Assembly (NCBI GenBank): GCA_013339895.1
Contig: JABACO010000002.1
Location: 9,834,020-9,898,019 of the forward strand
Direction of reading: 5' to 3'
From: Ephydatia muelleri
Lineage: Eukaryota > Porifera > Demospongiae > Spongillida > Spongillidae
Length of the DNA stretch: 64,000 nucleotides
Part shown: positions 35,299-48,873 of the stretch, piece by piece
Position numbering within the stretch: the stretch's first letter is position 1
How the letters are laid out: each line of letters opens with the position of its first letter
Translations under genes and position numbers: made by a program
Notes under the pieces: model-generated
Seen by the model: only the letters and a program-made list of their open reading frames with translations
Told to the model about the DNA's origin: nothing
Database searches by the model: none

Positions 35299-37301
35299 CC
35301 TCCCCTTCTCTTCTCAGCAACCTCTCCTCTCTTACACCATGGTACATGACAACACTCCATAACTCACACAACACATTTTTAAAACATGACCAGCACAAAA
35401 AGCATACCCAAGGTTACGCACATGTATACTACCCAGCTTCAATCCGCCCATTGAACATTACCCGATATACGGTATATCTCATTTGTAGGATGCTCAATTG
35501 TACTTGTGCTATGTGTTATTTGTGCTACTCACGTTAGCTCGTTTGCATCCATTTATTCATAGCCTTGCATGCTTCTACATCTACTTTCCCCATCACTGGA
35601 TTATACTTATCTGCAGTTATGGTTGTCATTGTAATAGGATGGGACAACTTCAATTTACCAAATGCACCAATAATATTATGAATAACATTTTGCATATTCA
35701 CGTGTTTCTCACATTTCAGGATTCTTTTCCATATGGCTCTTCGTGGATCTTGGTGCATAGCGATGACACTCAATCAGATCTGAATGACCAACATTGTTTT
35801 CAATGGTCTAACAATCCTCTCCATTTTTGGAGAGATTTTTCAAAGTTTGTTAACTCTGATATTCTGAGATTCAATCGCATGATTTCTGTTGAGCATATGT
35901 AGATAGACAAAACATGATTTTTTTTGTGTGAATTATCCGTGGTTCCTAAAATATTCGAAAAAAAGGACTATTATAGCAAAAAATTATACTTAATCATTAC
36001 TAAGTAGTCCAAGATGATATACTTCACTTGCGGCAACAGAATCTTGTTGCTCAGTATCCTCTGTCATTAGATTCTACCCCCCTTTATACTTGTAAGTTTT
36101 GATTCCTGGAGGCAAATAGTTCTTTCCGTAGACCAGTACATAAAATGCATTTTTCCTGACCTAATTACAGTATTCCACCAGCTATAAATCTTGAGCCGTG
36201 ATGGATTTTCACTTGCAGCAACAAATTCTGGTCCATTACATGTATACACCAGTGTGTTTTGCTGTGGTGAAAACCAGAATAACTTTTAATAGAATGTAGA
36301 TAAAATCTTTTATTTTGAAACTTAGATTGTGGGTTCGGTCGAATTTGTTTACATAATTTTAATTAAAATTACTAATCGAGCCAATTAACTTTATTAAACA
36401 CAATACATTAACACTGTTTACTCATGTATTAAATTTTGTAATTTTTACGCCGCGAAAATGAAGTAAAACTACTATATTGTGCAGTGAATGCGCATGTGCA
36501 GATTGAGCCGCGGTAGTTACCGTCTCGTTCCCAATTCCATCTACACCTATGGGAGCCCCACCCCCAAGAGCTCAAACGTGATCACGTGTTGCCGAGCCCA
36601 ACCTCCGCTCCATCGCATGTACATGGAATTGCCCCACCTTCTCCTGGCTTGCTGTCACGCGTTGCATTAATTTTCGTCGGTTCGGGTGTCTAGATCGAGA
36701 TTTCGCTGGCAGTGTGTGTGGCACGTTGATTTCGATCGCAGAGAACGTAACCCTGCACACTTACATCTCACTTAGCGTACATTCATGCACGTCTAGTCTA
36801 GCCGTAGCGTGCAATACGACCGATTACATGTACAGCCAACGAATGCAGAATAGGATTAGCACCAAATAGGGCACACTACGCGCTTGTGATAACAAACACA
36901 TCGCGCAAACTTTTTGGTGAGTTACGGCAATGGCTTCATTACGTGCCATGCAGTGTTAGTGCAAATGTACGAGCGCAAAGAGACGCTCGTCGCTACAGGT
37001 ACACGAAACACCACTGATACAATTTATTTACACGTAGTACATATCAATCGCGTTAGATGGCCCGGCCCGCATTACAATTATAAATTTTGTCACACTGAGA
37101 GTTTGATCATGAGCTCTGTTGGATCTAACGGACTGGCCAGCTCGATCGCAATTTAGCGATCAAACGTTACATGCTGGGATGGTCGATCTAGACCCGACTG
37201 GGCATTAAACTGTTGTATTAATTATATACATGCCGAGTGTTTAAAATATCAGCTATTTGTGAGATATCTGTGTTTTAATAGCTTGATTAATTACATCTAG
37301 C

Positions 37302-37471
37302 TGCAAAAGACCCTTTTTGAGCCACTAGTAGTTGGTTAATTTAGAGGTTAGCAAAAAACGTCTTATTCCATGCATGTCCCATGTGGTGGTTTTCATCTTG
37401 GTGTAGCTCTGTGGCCATAGTACAGTGGGAATTAAGAAATCAGACAATTTCTATTTGTGTGGTTATGTGTA

Positions 37472-37504
<33 letters not shown>

Positions 37505-39551
37505 TAAACTGCGTGTGGTAAAATCCACTCTACTAAAGGTCTCTACCATTCCTCTATGCGATTCCCTATTTAGACCCCACTCTACCCATCCATTGCCATG
37601 CACTAGATGAGTGTTGTGTCTTGTGTGTGTGTGTATCTATGTAGTGTGCATGTGTGTGTGTGTCTGTGTGTGTCGGTGTGTGCTCTTTGTGTGCGTGTCT
37701 GCGTGTATCTGTGTGTGTCTGTGTGTTTCTGTGTGAGTGTGTGAGTGCATTTGTGTGTGTGATGTGTGTTACCCTGTGGTACCCTGTGCATGTGTGCATT
37801 AACCTGTGTGTGGTAAAAATCCATGTGACTGCGCATTTATTTCTGTGTGTGTCTGTTTGTGTGTCTCTGTGTGTCTGTGGGTCAGTTTGTGTGTGTATGT
37901 GTGTCTGTGTATGTCTGTGTGAGATTTTGTGTGTGTGTCTGTGTATGTCTGTGTGTGAGTTTGTGTGTGTGTCTGTGTATGTCTGTGTGTGAGTTTGTGT
38001 GTGTCTGTGTGTGTGCTGTCTTTGTGTATGTGTCTGTGTGTGTATCTGTGTGTGTGCATTTGCATGCTTTCACTACAGTATGTGTGAACCCTGTGCATGT
38101 GTGTATTTTAACCTGTATGCGATACAAATCCACCAAAGGTCTCAACTATTCCTCTATGCAATTCCCTAGTTTTCAACCCCACTCTACAATCCATTGCCAT
38201 GTACACTACATGTAGATGAGTGTCCACAAGTTTCATTCTGTTTCTTTCTGTGTGGTTTGTGTGTGTGATTGTATGTGTGTCTTTATGTGTGTCTGTGTGC
38301 GTGTCTCTGTGTGTGCTATAGATGTGTGTTGTCTTTGCATGTGTTGTCTATGTGTGTGCATTTGCATGCTTTCTGTATGTGTGTCACCCTGTGCATGTGT
38401 GTGTGCGGTATAAATCCACTCTACAATCCAAAGGTCTTGACCATTCCTCCATGCAATTCCCTAGTTTGACCACACTCTACCCATCCATTGCCATGCACAC
38501 TACATGTAGATGAGTGTCCACATGTTTCTTTCTGTGTTTGATTCTGTGTGTGTGTCTCTGTGTGTTGCATTTGCATGCTTTCTGTGTGTGTGTTACTCTG
38601 TGCATGTGTGTGATAAAAATCGACCCTACTGTCCAAAGGTCACGACCATTGGTCTATGCAATTCCCTAGTTTGACCCCACTCTACCCATCCATTGCCATG
38701 CACACTATTGTCCATCTCAATTACTAAGAGAGTTATTTTGACATCACTATTATAACCATATCTTATTTATGGAACATCTGTTTCATACGATTATTTTACC
38801 ACATGTTTATTAATTATTAGGCTATGCAAAGATGCTATTAGATCTATCAATTGTTGTTCCCTGCTATATGCAGCTTGATGGAAAGATTTAGAACTTTGGA
38901 ACCTTAGCACTGCCTTAAAACTGGTCGACTGTGTCTGATGAATCAGACGAGGCTACATAACCTCCTTTTTTGGATGAATTCTAGCCGATTAAGTGCCTGT
39001 TTGGAAAAGCATTATCATTACTACATTTGGGAATGTTTTTGGAATTTATTATTGTATCTGTTGGGGGTGTGGCAAACATAATTTTAATGTAGTGAAAATT
39101 TTCCAAACTCTCTTATTAACTGAGACAGACAATAGATGAGTACCCACATGTTTCTTTCTGTGTTTCTTTCGGCATTTGTGTGTGTGTGTGTGTGTATGTA
39201 GTATGAATGTGTCTATGTGCATGTCTCTGTGTGTGTGCATTTGTCCACGTGTTTCTTTCTGTGTATCTATCTGTGTGTATGTGTGTTTGTATGTGTGTCT
39301 GTATGTATGTCTATGTGCGTGTGTTTGAGTATGTGCACACACAAACACATACACACATCTCTTACACACGCCCATACACACACACACCCCATACACACCC
39401 CATACACACACCCATACACAAACCCCAAACACACACACCCATATACACACCCCATACACACACCCCATACACACACCTCATACACAAATCCCATACACAC
39501 ACTCCATACACACACTCCATACACACACACCATACACACACCCCATATATA

Positions 39552-39592
<41 letters not shown>

Positions 39593-40983
39593 ACACCCCA
39601 TAAATACACACCTCATAAATACACACCTCATACACCCCTTGCACACACACTCCATACGCACAACCCATACACACACACCCCACACACACCCATACACAAC
39701 CCTACCCTCCCCCCTCCCACACACACACACACACACAGAAACACATGGACACTTATGAATCACTCACTGTGGCAAATGATTTAAAATCTATGCAAATCTT
39801 AAAATAGGCTGACACCATGATGAAGACGACTGAAACATGGGATATGGAATTGGAAGGCTTTTGCTAATTTACAACAGATGCTGATGCCATGCGATGATGG
39901 ATGATCTAGACCCAACTGGACCCTTGTAGTGTTATATGGATGTGTGCAGCTATTTGTGAGATTTCTATGTTAAGAGCTTGATTAAGTAAGTACATGTAGC
40001 TACTGAAGACCATTTTTGAGCCAGTATGTCAGTTGGTTAATCAGAGGTTTAATAGCAAAAGATGTCCTACAGAGAAGCACTTGGACACTATCAATCAAGT
40101 GTGCATGGCAATGGATGGACCTTTGGATCCTAGAATGGAATTTTTACCACACACAGGTTCATACAGGGTATAACTCAGGGTATAACATACAGATATACAG
40201 ACACAGACATGCATGGACACACAGACACGCACACCGACACACACACGGACACACACACTGACACATACAGAAAGAAACATGTGAAAACTCATCTATCAAT
40301 AAAGCGTGCATGGCAATGGATGGGTCAAAGTGGGGGAATTGCGTAGAGACACACACACACAACACACACATACACACACATACACACACATAAATACACA
40401 TAACCACACAAATAGAGACTCGTGTAACAATGGCCACAGAGCTACACCAAGATGAAAACCACCATATCATTATGGAACATCTGTGTGTGTGTGAGCAGTG
40501 TGTATGTGGGTGTTTGTGTGTGTCTTTATGTGTGTATGTGCATTTGTATGCTTTCTGCATGTTCGATACCCTGTGTGGGGTAAAATCTTTCAATACTGAC
40601 TCTACGATCCAAAAAAGACTTCTTCTATTTCTCTATGCAACTCTCTCTTCAATCAAAGCCCATCCATTGGTATGCACAATTAATCATGTACATGTGCTAA
40701 AGACCTTGTGTTCTAAGTCGTTCTGTGCCTGTTGTAATTTAGCAAAAGCTATCCAATTCCATATCCCATGTTTCAGTCGTCTTCATCATGCTGTCAGTCT
40801 ATTTTAAGATTTGCATGGATTTTAAATTATTTACCACAGTAGTATTTCATGTGTGTTTGTGTGTGTGTGTATATGTGTGTGTATGCACATGTATGGCGCG
40901 TACGTGTATGGGGTGTGTGTATGGGGTGTGTGTATGGTGTGTGTGTGTGTGTGTGTGTGTGCGTGCGCGTGTGCATGTGCGTG

Positions 40984-41043
<60 letters not shown>

Positions 41044-42441
41044 TTATTTATGCTTGGCTGTATGACCCTTATGATTATGGTAAGCCCACCCTCCCCTCAG
41101 GTGAACTCTTTGTAGTTAATTGAAATTCATTGTGTGGTGATTCCCTTATCTGCCTTGGTTTAGTGTACCGAATCCTTTACTGTACAGGCCTTTAACTTTA
41201 ACTAGCTGGGTATACGTTTTGTTTGCATGTCTTATGCTATTACTGGAGATGGTGTGTTTCCCATAAACCAGTCCACGAACAAGGGATATGCATAGAGGAA
41301 TGGTTGAGACCATTGGATTGTAGAGCAGATTTTTACCACACACAGGGTAATCAGGTTAATGCACACATACACAGGGTAACACGCATGCAGAAAGCGTGCA
41401 AATGCATACCACTCAGACACACGCACATATACACACACGCACACACATACACACACACACACAAAGAAACACAGAAAGAAACACGTGGATACTCATGTAG
41501 CATGCATGGCAATGGATGGGTAGAGTGGGGTCAAACTAAGGAATTGCATACAGCAACAATCCTGACCTTTAGACGGTAGGGTCAATTTTTATCACACACA
41601 TGCACAGGTAGCATTATGCCGAAAGCATGCAAATGCACACACAGAGAGGCACACGCAGACACACATACAGAACGCCCTGCAAATGCGCATACACAGAGAC
41701 ACACACAGACTCACATACAGTTAGCCTACAAATGCACACACACAGAGACACACACAGACACACATACAGACACACAAACACACACAAACGGAGAAAAATA
41801 CAGAAAGAAACTCGTGGGCACTCATCTAATATGCATGGCAATGGATGGGTAGAGTGGGGTCAACTAAGGAATTGCATAGAGGAATGCTTGAGATCTTTGG
41901 ATCGTAGAGTGGATTCTTATCACGCACAGGTTAATACACACATGCACAGGGTGACACCCATACAGAATGCATGCAAATGCACACACACACAGATATATAC
42001 ACACAAAGACAACACAGACAAAGACAACACACATCTATAGACACACAGGAATGGTCGAGACCTTTGGTGGATTTTTATCACATACAGGTTAATACACACA
42101 TGACAGGGTTCACACATACTGAAAGCATGCAAATGCACACACACAGACACATACAGACACACACACAAACTCACACACAGACATACACAGACACACATAC
42201 AAACTGACCCACAGACACACAGAGACACACAAACAGACACACACTGAAACACATGCGCAGACACATGGATTTTTACCACACACAGGTTAATGCACACATC
42301 CAAAGGGTACCACAGGGTAACACACATCACACACACAGACGCACTCACAGACACACTCATTGCCATGTACTAAATGAGTGTTGTGTCTTGTGTGTGTGTA
42401 TCTATGTGAGTGTGCCTGCATATGTGTGTGTCTGTGTGTCG

Positions 42442-42478
<37 letters not shown>

Positions 42479-42637
42479 AACTGTGTGTGGTAAAAATCCA
42501 CTCTACTAAAGGTCTCTACCATTCCTCTATGCGATTCCCTATTTAGACCCCACTCTACCCATCCACACAGATACACACAGACACACACACAGAGACACAC
42601 AGACACAATGCCGATACACGCAGACACACACACAAAG

Positions 42638-42690
<53 letters not shown>

Positions 42691-42851
42691 TACACATAAC
42701 CACACAAATAGAGACTCATTTCTTCCCACTGTAAAATGGCCACCAAGATGTAAACCACCACATGGGACATGAATAGAATAGGACATCTTGCTCACCTCTG
42801 ATTAACCAACTGATCGACGTACTAGTGGTTCAAAAAGGGTCTTCTGCAGCA
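37302..42851. repeat. Giant mirrored GT/CA array bounded by inverted repeats (copy B)
   Basis: Same structure as 19065-24362: AAAAGACCCTTTTTGAGCCA near 37304, inverted at about 42825-42842. An extra A/T-rich, non-repetitive stretch (about 38705-39130, starting ATTGTCCATCTCAATTAC) sits inside this copy and is absent from copy A, where the array passes straight through. Microsatellite lengths differ throughout. No coding region supported. Confidence 0.75.
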
Positions 42852-42886
42852 ACCAATTGTTAAATTAAGGCATAGTTTCGCAGTAA

Positions 42887-43396
42887 AATCAAGTCCACTT
42901 GATTTGCACTTGGTGGTTGAAGATTACATTGGATAATGTTTCATCCATGACAATTAAAAATGTTTTGCCAGATGTGGCTTCACTACTGATGTTTTTACTG
43001 ACCAGGAAGATGTCACTGCCATTGACAGTAGTCTTTCTGCTTTTGTGGAGGCTAGTGGAGCATCATGGGAAATGTATGCAAATTTTGATCAGGACCTAGC
43101 TACCAACATGACTACTGATGAAGATTGGGAAGCAGCCCTTCTGCTGAAAGCTAGGGCTGGAACCTCAGCTGATGGTAGTGCAGACACAATCAATGATGAA
43201 GACAAGGAGGAAGAAGAGGAAGAAGTGGTCACTGAAAAGCCTATAGCTATCTTCTGTAGCAGCCATCAGCTATCTGGATGAACTTAGAGGGTTTGCTCTA
43301 TTTCATCAGAGTCCTGAATTGCTAGATTTGATCAGTAAAAGCAGAATCACTCTTGAGAAGCTGCTGTGCAGTTCAGAAGCAGACAACACTAAGTGA
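42887..43396 (+). pseudogene. Pogo/Tigger-like DDE transposase, C-terminal remnant (copy B)
   Basis: Reads AWWLKITLDNVSSMTIKN, then after a one-base loss CFARCGFTTDVFTDQEDVTA, SLSAFVEASGASWEMYANFD, an acidic run (EDKEEEEEEVV), and, after another shift, ISYLDELRGFALFHQSPELL ending at TGA 43394-43396. The TIKN-CF-CGF motif, the acidic linker and the final helical segment are characteristic of the C-terminal end of Tigger/jerky-type Tc1-mariner relatives. The DDE core itself is not present upstream, where the GT/CA array begins. Confidence 0.6.
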
Positions 43397-43935
43397 CTAT
43401 TACTCTTAAGCTACACCTTGTACATGCACATGTAGAAACAGCCGTGGGCCTATCACGCTATTGTGTGTACAAACCAACACTTTCTTCTTCTTCGCTACGC
43501 ATGTGAATATCGGTATCTGGTCCAAAAAGATCTTTCGGTTTCTGTTAATCTTCCAAAGTAAGCGGATATCCATCTTAGACGAGGTAAATAGGGTTTTCCT
43601 TTAGACGTTAGTTAACGAACAGTATCTGCTATTCAAAGTGAAGCAGCAACCAAGCATATCGAGGCCTGAACAACTAGCCTCGTAACCACTCGCCATGTAC
43701 AGTAGACCAATAACATATGGTTATTAATTATGGTTAATTATTGCAACGCTCGAACGAGACGGCGCGAATTAACGTTTGACTTCTGCTGAGATATTGTGTC
43801 ATACTGTGTTGTGCTGACAACTATGCGGACCATCCCGCGCATATCCGTCGAGTGTACCGCGACTCTTCTTCGTCAGCTCCATGCCGTCTTTAAAAGCGCG
43901 GGCAACTCTCTCCGCGGGAACATGTTGCCTCAGAA

Positions 43936-44106
43936 ATGTGCGCCGCGACAGACACCAGGCACAGCAGCTGCTGCAAAGTCGCGCTCTATAATAGCGACCT
44001 GTGGAAGAGGTTTGATAGTATTGGAACAGAAATGGTTATTACAAAGACAGGGAGGTACGGTATATCGTGTGAGTGAGAGAGAGAGAGAAGAGAGAGAGGG
44101 GGGGGG

Positions 44107-44164
<58 letters not shown>

Positions 44165-45922
44165 TAGGTCTAGATTACAGGAATATACGACAGTGGGACA
44201 CATTGTTAAGTAAATATTGAGAGATGCGGGTTTCACACAATTTGCTTTATGTGGTTACAACTCAGTATTTTAACAGGTGAAGTGTGCACCAGCTAATCTC
44301 CTGCCCTTTCCCACCATCCTTTAACCAGGAGAATGTTTCCCTATTTGAAAGTGGCCCTCTCTGGCTTGCAAAAGGACGAACTCTACACAGTCAAGGTGGA
44401 GATGCTACTCCTGGATGCGTGCAAGTACAGGTTCTCCAGCCAGCAGTGGAACCCTACGGACTGCGAGGTCTCTGACTTCCCAGAGAAGCAGAGATACGTG
44501 CACCCACACTCCCCTGCTTTTGGGACCCAGTGGATGCTGTGTCCCGTCTCATTCAAGCACATGAAGCTCACCAATGACCCACATAGGGGTGGAGCAGAGG
44601 ATGTAAGCCACTCCCACTTCACATCACCCAACTTTTTTTTTTTTTTTTTTACCAGTCACATTTTTATTTGTTGGATTCATTTGCAGCTGTTTCTTCACTC
44701 CATGTGCAAGTACCTTCCAAGAGTGATTGTCACTCACCTTTCCAGTGGGAGGTCAAAGTACTTCAGTTATCCCGAGACCACCTTTATTGCCGTGACTGCA
44801 TACCAAAATCCACAGGTGGGGGAATGGGTGGAGGGGGGGGGGGGGGTGCCATTGGTACACAATTGTGGGAGTTGGACATTAAATAGTGTTTCAATATGGG
44901 ATAGTCAGCTGTACATAGTCCACAGATGGGAAGGGGAGGGGAGTGTGATACTTTGGTACAGAGAGTGGGAATGGCATATGGGAAGTTGAATTCTACATTA
45001 ACGTGGGCTTTCAACTTCCAATTTTAAAGTGGGCATTTTGATGTAGCACTTCAGCTTTTAGTTTGTGCTTTCCTTAATGTCCAGGGCATCACCCCGGGGG
45101 TACGTTTGTACACCAGGGTGTACGGAAACTCAGATTGATGCCATTTTGTTACGGTGCACCAGAACTGATATTCAACAGCACATGTATGTTTGTCATGCAT
45201 TTTTAACTTTGGGCTGAAATAAGTAAGGTCTAGTTCCTTCTACAAACTTTTAACCAGTTTGGCAAAGGGAAGCTCCCCCACTCTTGCATAGCATTTACCT
45301 GGCATGCCTCAGAGGACCTCACTCTGGAAACTTGGTTAGAAGTTTGTAGAAGGAACTAGACTTCACCTATTTCTGTACAGAGTTAAAAATGCGTGGCAAA
45401 CGTGTATGGTTGGATTTCATTTCTGGTGCACAGTTACAAAGCGGTGGTAACTGTACAAATGTGCCCCCGGTATGATATCCCCCTGTACCCCCATACCCCT
45501 GGGATGACATTAGACATATTATATGTAACGAAACGATTTTCATTTTTTTCTTAAAGCTCAAAGCACTGAAGATCATCACAAACCCTTACGCCACTGCATT
45601 TAGAGAGCACCACAACACTTCCGGAGGTTCAGAGCCCAGCCCCAAGAAAAAGTCAGCAGCGGGTGTGGTCGAGACGAACCCCCTCCCCCTCTGCCCGGAG
45701 TACATTGCAGATGCCTACAGGGAGGAGCACGTGTGCTGGCCCCTGGACCTCTGGCCGGACGAGCACAGCCTCTACCACCCAGCCCTCCTCACCCCTCCCC
45801 CCCTCCTGCACACCTTTTCTGAGCCTTACCTCCGCCGGGCGTCCTCCATGATGCAAGAGTTCTATGCCAGTCATAGACAGTGGGCCACACCCCCATGCGA
45901 GGACGCGGAGGTTGGGCTCTAG
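43936..45922 (+). CDS. T-box transcription factor, divergent, 295 residues
   Basis: DNA-binding regulator. Four exons: 43936-44054 (ACAGGGAG|GTACGG), 44329-44602 (AACCAG|GAGA; GAT|GTAAGC), 44687-44815 (TTGCAG|CTG; CAG|GTGGGG) and 45557-45922, stop TAG. Phases agree; introns are 274, 84 and 741 bp. The T-box spans residues about 14-190: DLWKRFDSIGTEMVITKTGR, joined across intron 1 to RMFPYLKVALSGL, then PVSFKHMKLTND, CKYLPRVIV, FIAVTAYQN and LKALKIITNPYATAF. Departures from the norm are CKYLPRV for the usual HKYQPR, and a segment of extra residues after WNP. The N-terminus is only about 13 residues, and the tail (191-295) is short and Pro/Leu-rich with no clear repression motif. An upstream in-frame stop at 43891 supports the ATG at 43936, though a further 5' exon is possible. 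Subfamily cannot be assigned by eye. Confidence 0.85.
44071..44160. repeat. (GA)n tract in T-box intron 1
   Basis: GA dinucleotides with a central run of about 11 G, beginning 17 bp after the T-box exon 1 donor. The Arg/Glu ORF extending through it is an artefact. Such a tract so close to a splice donor could influence splicing, but this is speculation. Confidence 0.9.
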
Positions 45923-47295
45923 GATAATCACAGACCTAATATTAATATTTTTGTTGTCCTCATTGTGTACTGTTTTGTGTGTGTGTGTTAGGTTGTACCA
46001 TTTGTATTTTGTACTTTTTTATCTATATGCATTTGTACTTACTGTATGTGCTACTCATGCAGGTATGTGCGGGGGGGGGGGGGGGGGGGGGGGGGGCGGG
46101 CGGGGGGAGGGGAGGTTAGCATGTTTGCATGGAGTTCTGCTCTGCACCATTTTGATGGTTGAAACAGTGAGTGATGGAGATGATTGCTCCTGGAAAACGC
46201 TGCAAGCTTTGCTTTGCAGCCACAACAGAACCAAGAACCAAGTTCATTATTAGTACATCCATTTATTAACTACACTTGAAGTGGTAAAAGATACAAATCA
46301 TGAGTCCCACAAGGACTTAATAATTTGTCATCCAATCACCACTTGCAACAGGAGCAACTGATCTCTCCACCTCTGGATATGCCCACCTACTATTAAATAT
46401 TACAAATAAGATGAGAAGTTGCATCACGAGAGAGCCACTCTATTTCCAGCCCACCATTCCATCAATTAACACTCATTTATAAACAAGGATACAATAGAGT
46501 TGTCTTTCTGTTGACCACTATGCAAGCACCCTCAAACTGTACGGGCCATCACACACACACATACATGCACAACTCACACAAAGCATCCAGCAAACACATC
46601 ACATGAGACATGTGCAACACATCCCAATAGAATGCACACATGTACAATACACTGGCATACTCAAATGACTATCCACAAGATGCACATAACCACACAGCTG
46701 TATATGTGCCCTCTAAAGAGACCACACCCACTTCCAGTTGCCCTTAGCAACAGTAGCCTCTTACATTTTATTACAGTAATACAATAACTAACCACAATGT
46801 GGCCTGCAATATACTTGCTCATGTATGACACTACACATATCCCTGAGAGGACAATGGGAAGGAAAAATGATTTCCCATGAACCCACCCCCCTGGTCATTA
46901 GATCCTTCTCCGACATGTAGCAAATGGACAAATAACCTACGTACACTATGCAGTGTTTTGCGCTTCTCAACCAATGAAATGGTGAGCTGTAAATTAAATA
47001 CTTAGAGAACCTCTTTTGTGATGCAAATGATTAGTGTACACACAGGCCCAAACACACACATGCTGAAACACACACAGGCTGAAACACACATATGCTGAAA
47101 CACAAACACATACATGCGCACACACACACACACACACAGACACACACACAGACACACATTTGCAAGACATAGCACCAAAAGGTTCAGACATCGTCATCAC
47201 AAGACATTCTGTATGAAATACGTACACCAGTGTGTAAAGAATGTGTCATCGTATCAACGGTCTGGTGCCAAGCAAGCACGTATGTTCTCAGAGGC
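45923..47295. other. Intergenic region between convergent T-box and SmD1
   Basis: No further gene seen. Contains a G-run of about 25 interrupted near the end (46072-46120), a short inverted pair AAAACGCTGCAAGCTTTGCT (46194), CA-rich stretches and scattered A/T-rich sequence that could supply 3' UTRs for both genes. The minus-strand ORF at 46970-46788 has no recognisable motif. Confidence 0.5.
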
Positions 47296-47917
47296 TCATC
47301 GCTTGCCAGGGGGAGGTCCGCCTCCGCCTCCGCCTCCACCACGCCCGCCGCCACGCCCTCCTCTTCCTCTGCCACGCCCTCTCCCTCTACCACGCCCTCT
47401 TCCGAGTGCCACTGGGGAACATAGAAAGGGAATGGGGACTGAATGTCATGGGGAGGGATGGAGGGAGTTCCCCTTACCTTCCTTCTTCTTGGCTCGGGCC
47501 TTAGGTGTATCGTCCACCAGGAGAGTGTCGAGAGGCACGTTTTCTGGAAGCAGGAAGTACCTGATGTTGTTTCCCCTGAGGCTCAGCGTGTCCATGGTGA
47601 TGGTGTCGCGGTTCTTCACCGTCATCTTGACGGACTTGAGGTGCGTATTCATGCTCATGTCTACTCCTGATTGCCCAACGAGGGAGAGAGAGAGATTGGA
47701 TAATGGAGACAGCTCGTATTAAGAATGGCGAGGGTATACGTGCGCCCCCCAAATTACACTGGTGTGCTCCAAATAGCAGCGGCAAACGCAAACCATTCTG
47801 ATGCGCAACAGCGTCGCATCAGTTTGTCTTACCGATTATGGTTCCGTGCACAACGGTGCCATTTTTCAGCTCGACTGTAACTGTCTCGTGGGACAGTTTC
47901 ATCAAAAATCTGGACAT
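47296..47917 (-). CDS. SNRPD1: Small nuclear ribonucleoprotein SmD1
   Basis: Core subunit of the heptameric Sm ring on U1, U2, U4 and U5 snRNAs in the spliceosome. Exons on minus: 47917-47833 (85 nt; ATCG|GTAAGA), 47666-47478 (189 nt; AATCAG|GAGTA; GAAG|GTAAGG) and 47411-47296 (116 nt; CCCCAG|TGGC), TGA stop; 129 residues, phases 1 and 1. Sm1 motif: [20 protein letters not shown] and [17 protein letters not shown]. Sm2 motif: [12 protein letters not shown] (58-69). The tail has [15 protein letters not shown] followed by a glycine stretch, the usual target of symmetric arginine dimethylation and SMN binding. The N-terminus is two residues shorter than in vertebrates, as I recall them. Intact and almost certainly functional. 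Confidence 0.95.
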
Positions 47918-48836
47918 AGGAACGGAAAGAATCGTCAACACGGGGCATCGAAACTTCTTCTAGGATCTCACGTCACTTTGCAACGGCTTACCTCACTAGC
48001 TTCATTCTCCGAGAGGTTCCAAAAAAAATTTTTTTTAATGGCACGATTTATACCTATTCGTGGTGCGCGCCAAGGACACGTGCTCCACTGCGAATTGTGG
48101 GATCGGTGGGCGTTGCTTAGGCTACAATGAAATTTTAATTTGTGATTTTGAGAACTTTCGTTCTGACGCAAACATAGACCAGTCTTTCCGCCGTACTGTA
48201 GAATTGGAGTAAGTCCTTACAATAGCTGTACATATGTAGACGTTGGCTAAAACGACGAGATCTGAAAACTTTTTTTTATGTTTAAGGATATTGTGCGTGC
48301 TCTCCGAATAAATAAAGATTTTAAGAGTTGGAGTCATTAATTACTCACTCAGACGAGTTAGACAACCACTTCCTGAGCTGGCTCAAGTCTCCTGATAATT
48401 GATAAATTAGCGATTGACTTGTAGTCAGCGACAGGTGCCCCAAAATAAATCCAGATGCTAGTACATTTACATATTATAACGTGGAAACAAATTATGGGAT
48501 AATATTTATTTACCTTAAAATAATAAGTAATAATCAAGTTACGTAGGTACAACAAATAATCATATGACATGTCTAGTTAATAAAATGCCCTTTTGATTAT
48601 ATTTTATTAAATTCAGTCAGACAATTCGATAATAAACTCATTCGTGACCACCCCATATTCAAGTTACAATTATTAATGACATTTTGTTGCTTGGCTACAA
48701 CTGTCATTTCCACTACAGTGTTATTAACGGCGAAACATTTGATTTTACGACACTTGATTGTGAGTATTTGGGATGGCTACATTATAAAATTTCCAGATCG
48801 TGCGTTGCCAATAGAAATGTAACGCTTGTTGGAAAT

Positions 48837-48873
<37 letters not shown>

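Larger units (their letters stand above)
34420..43677. repeat. Segmental duplication, copy B (9.3 kb, direct)
   Basis: Direct repeat of 15099-24577. It lacks the 1,292-bp TIR transposon and the 466-bp MITE-containing insertion, and retains 613 bp of transposase-derived sequence missing from copy A. A poly-C run of about 35 at 35264-35295 replaces a short AACCCCCTCCCC stretch in copy A. From 34420 to 37300 no gene is supported. The copy ends 259 bp upstream of the T-box start codon. Confidence 0.9.

Noticed and set aside
43796..44164. 122-residue ORF over T-box exon 1
   Set aside because: It is in a different frame from the T-box coding frame and ends in the GA repeat.
47114..47722. 202-residue plus-strand ORF across SmD1
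   Set aside because: Antisense shadow of the SmD1 GRG tail and Sm2 exon.
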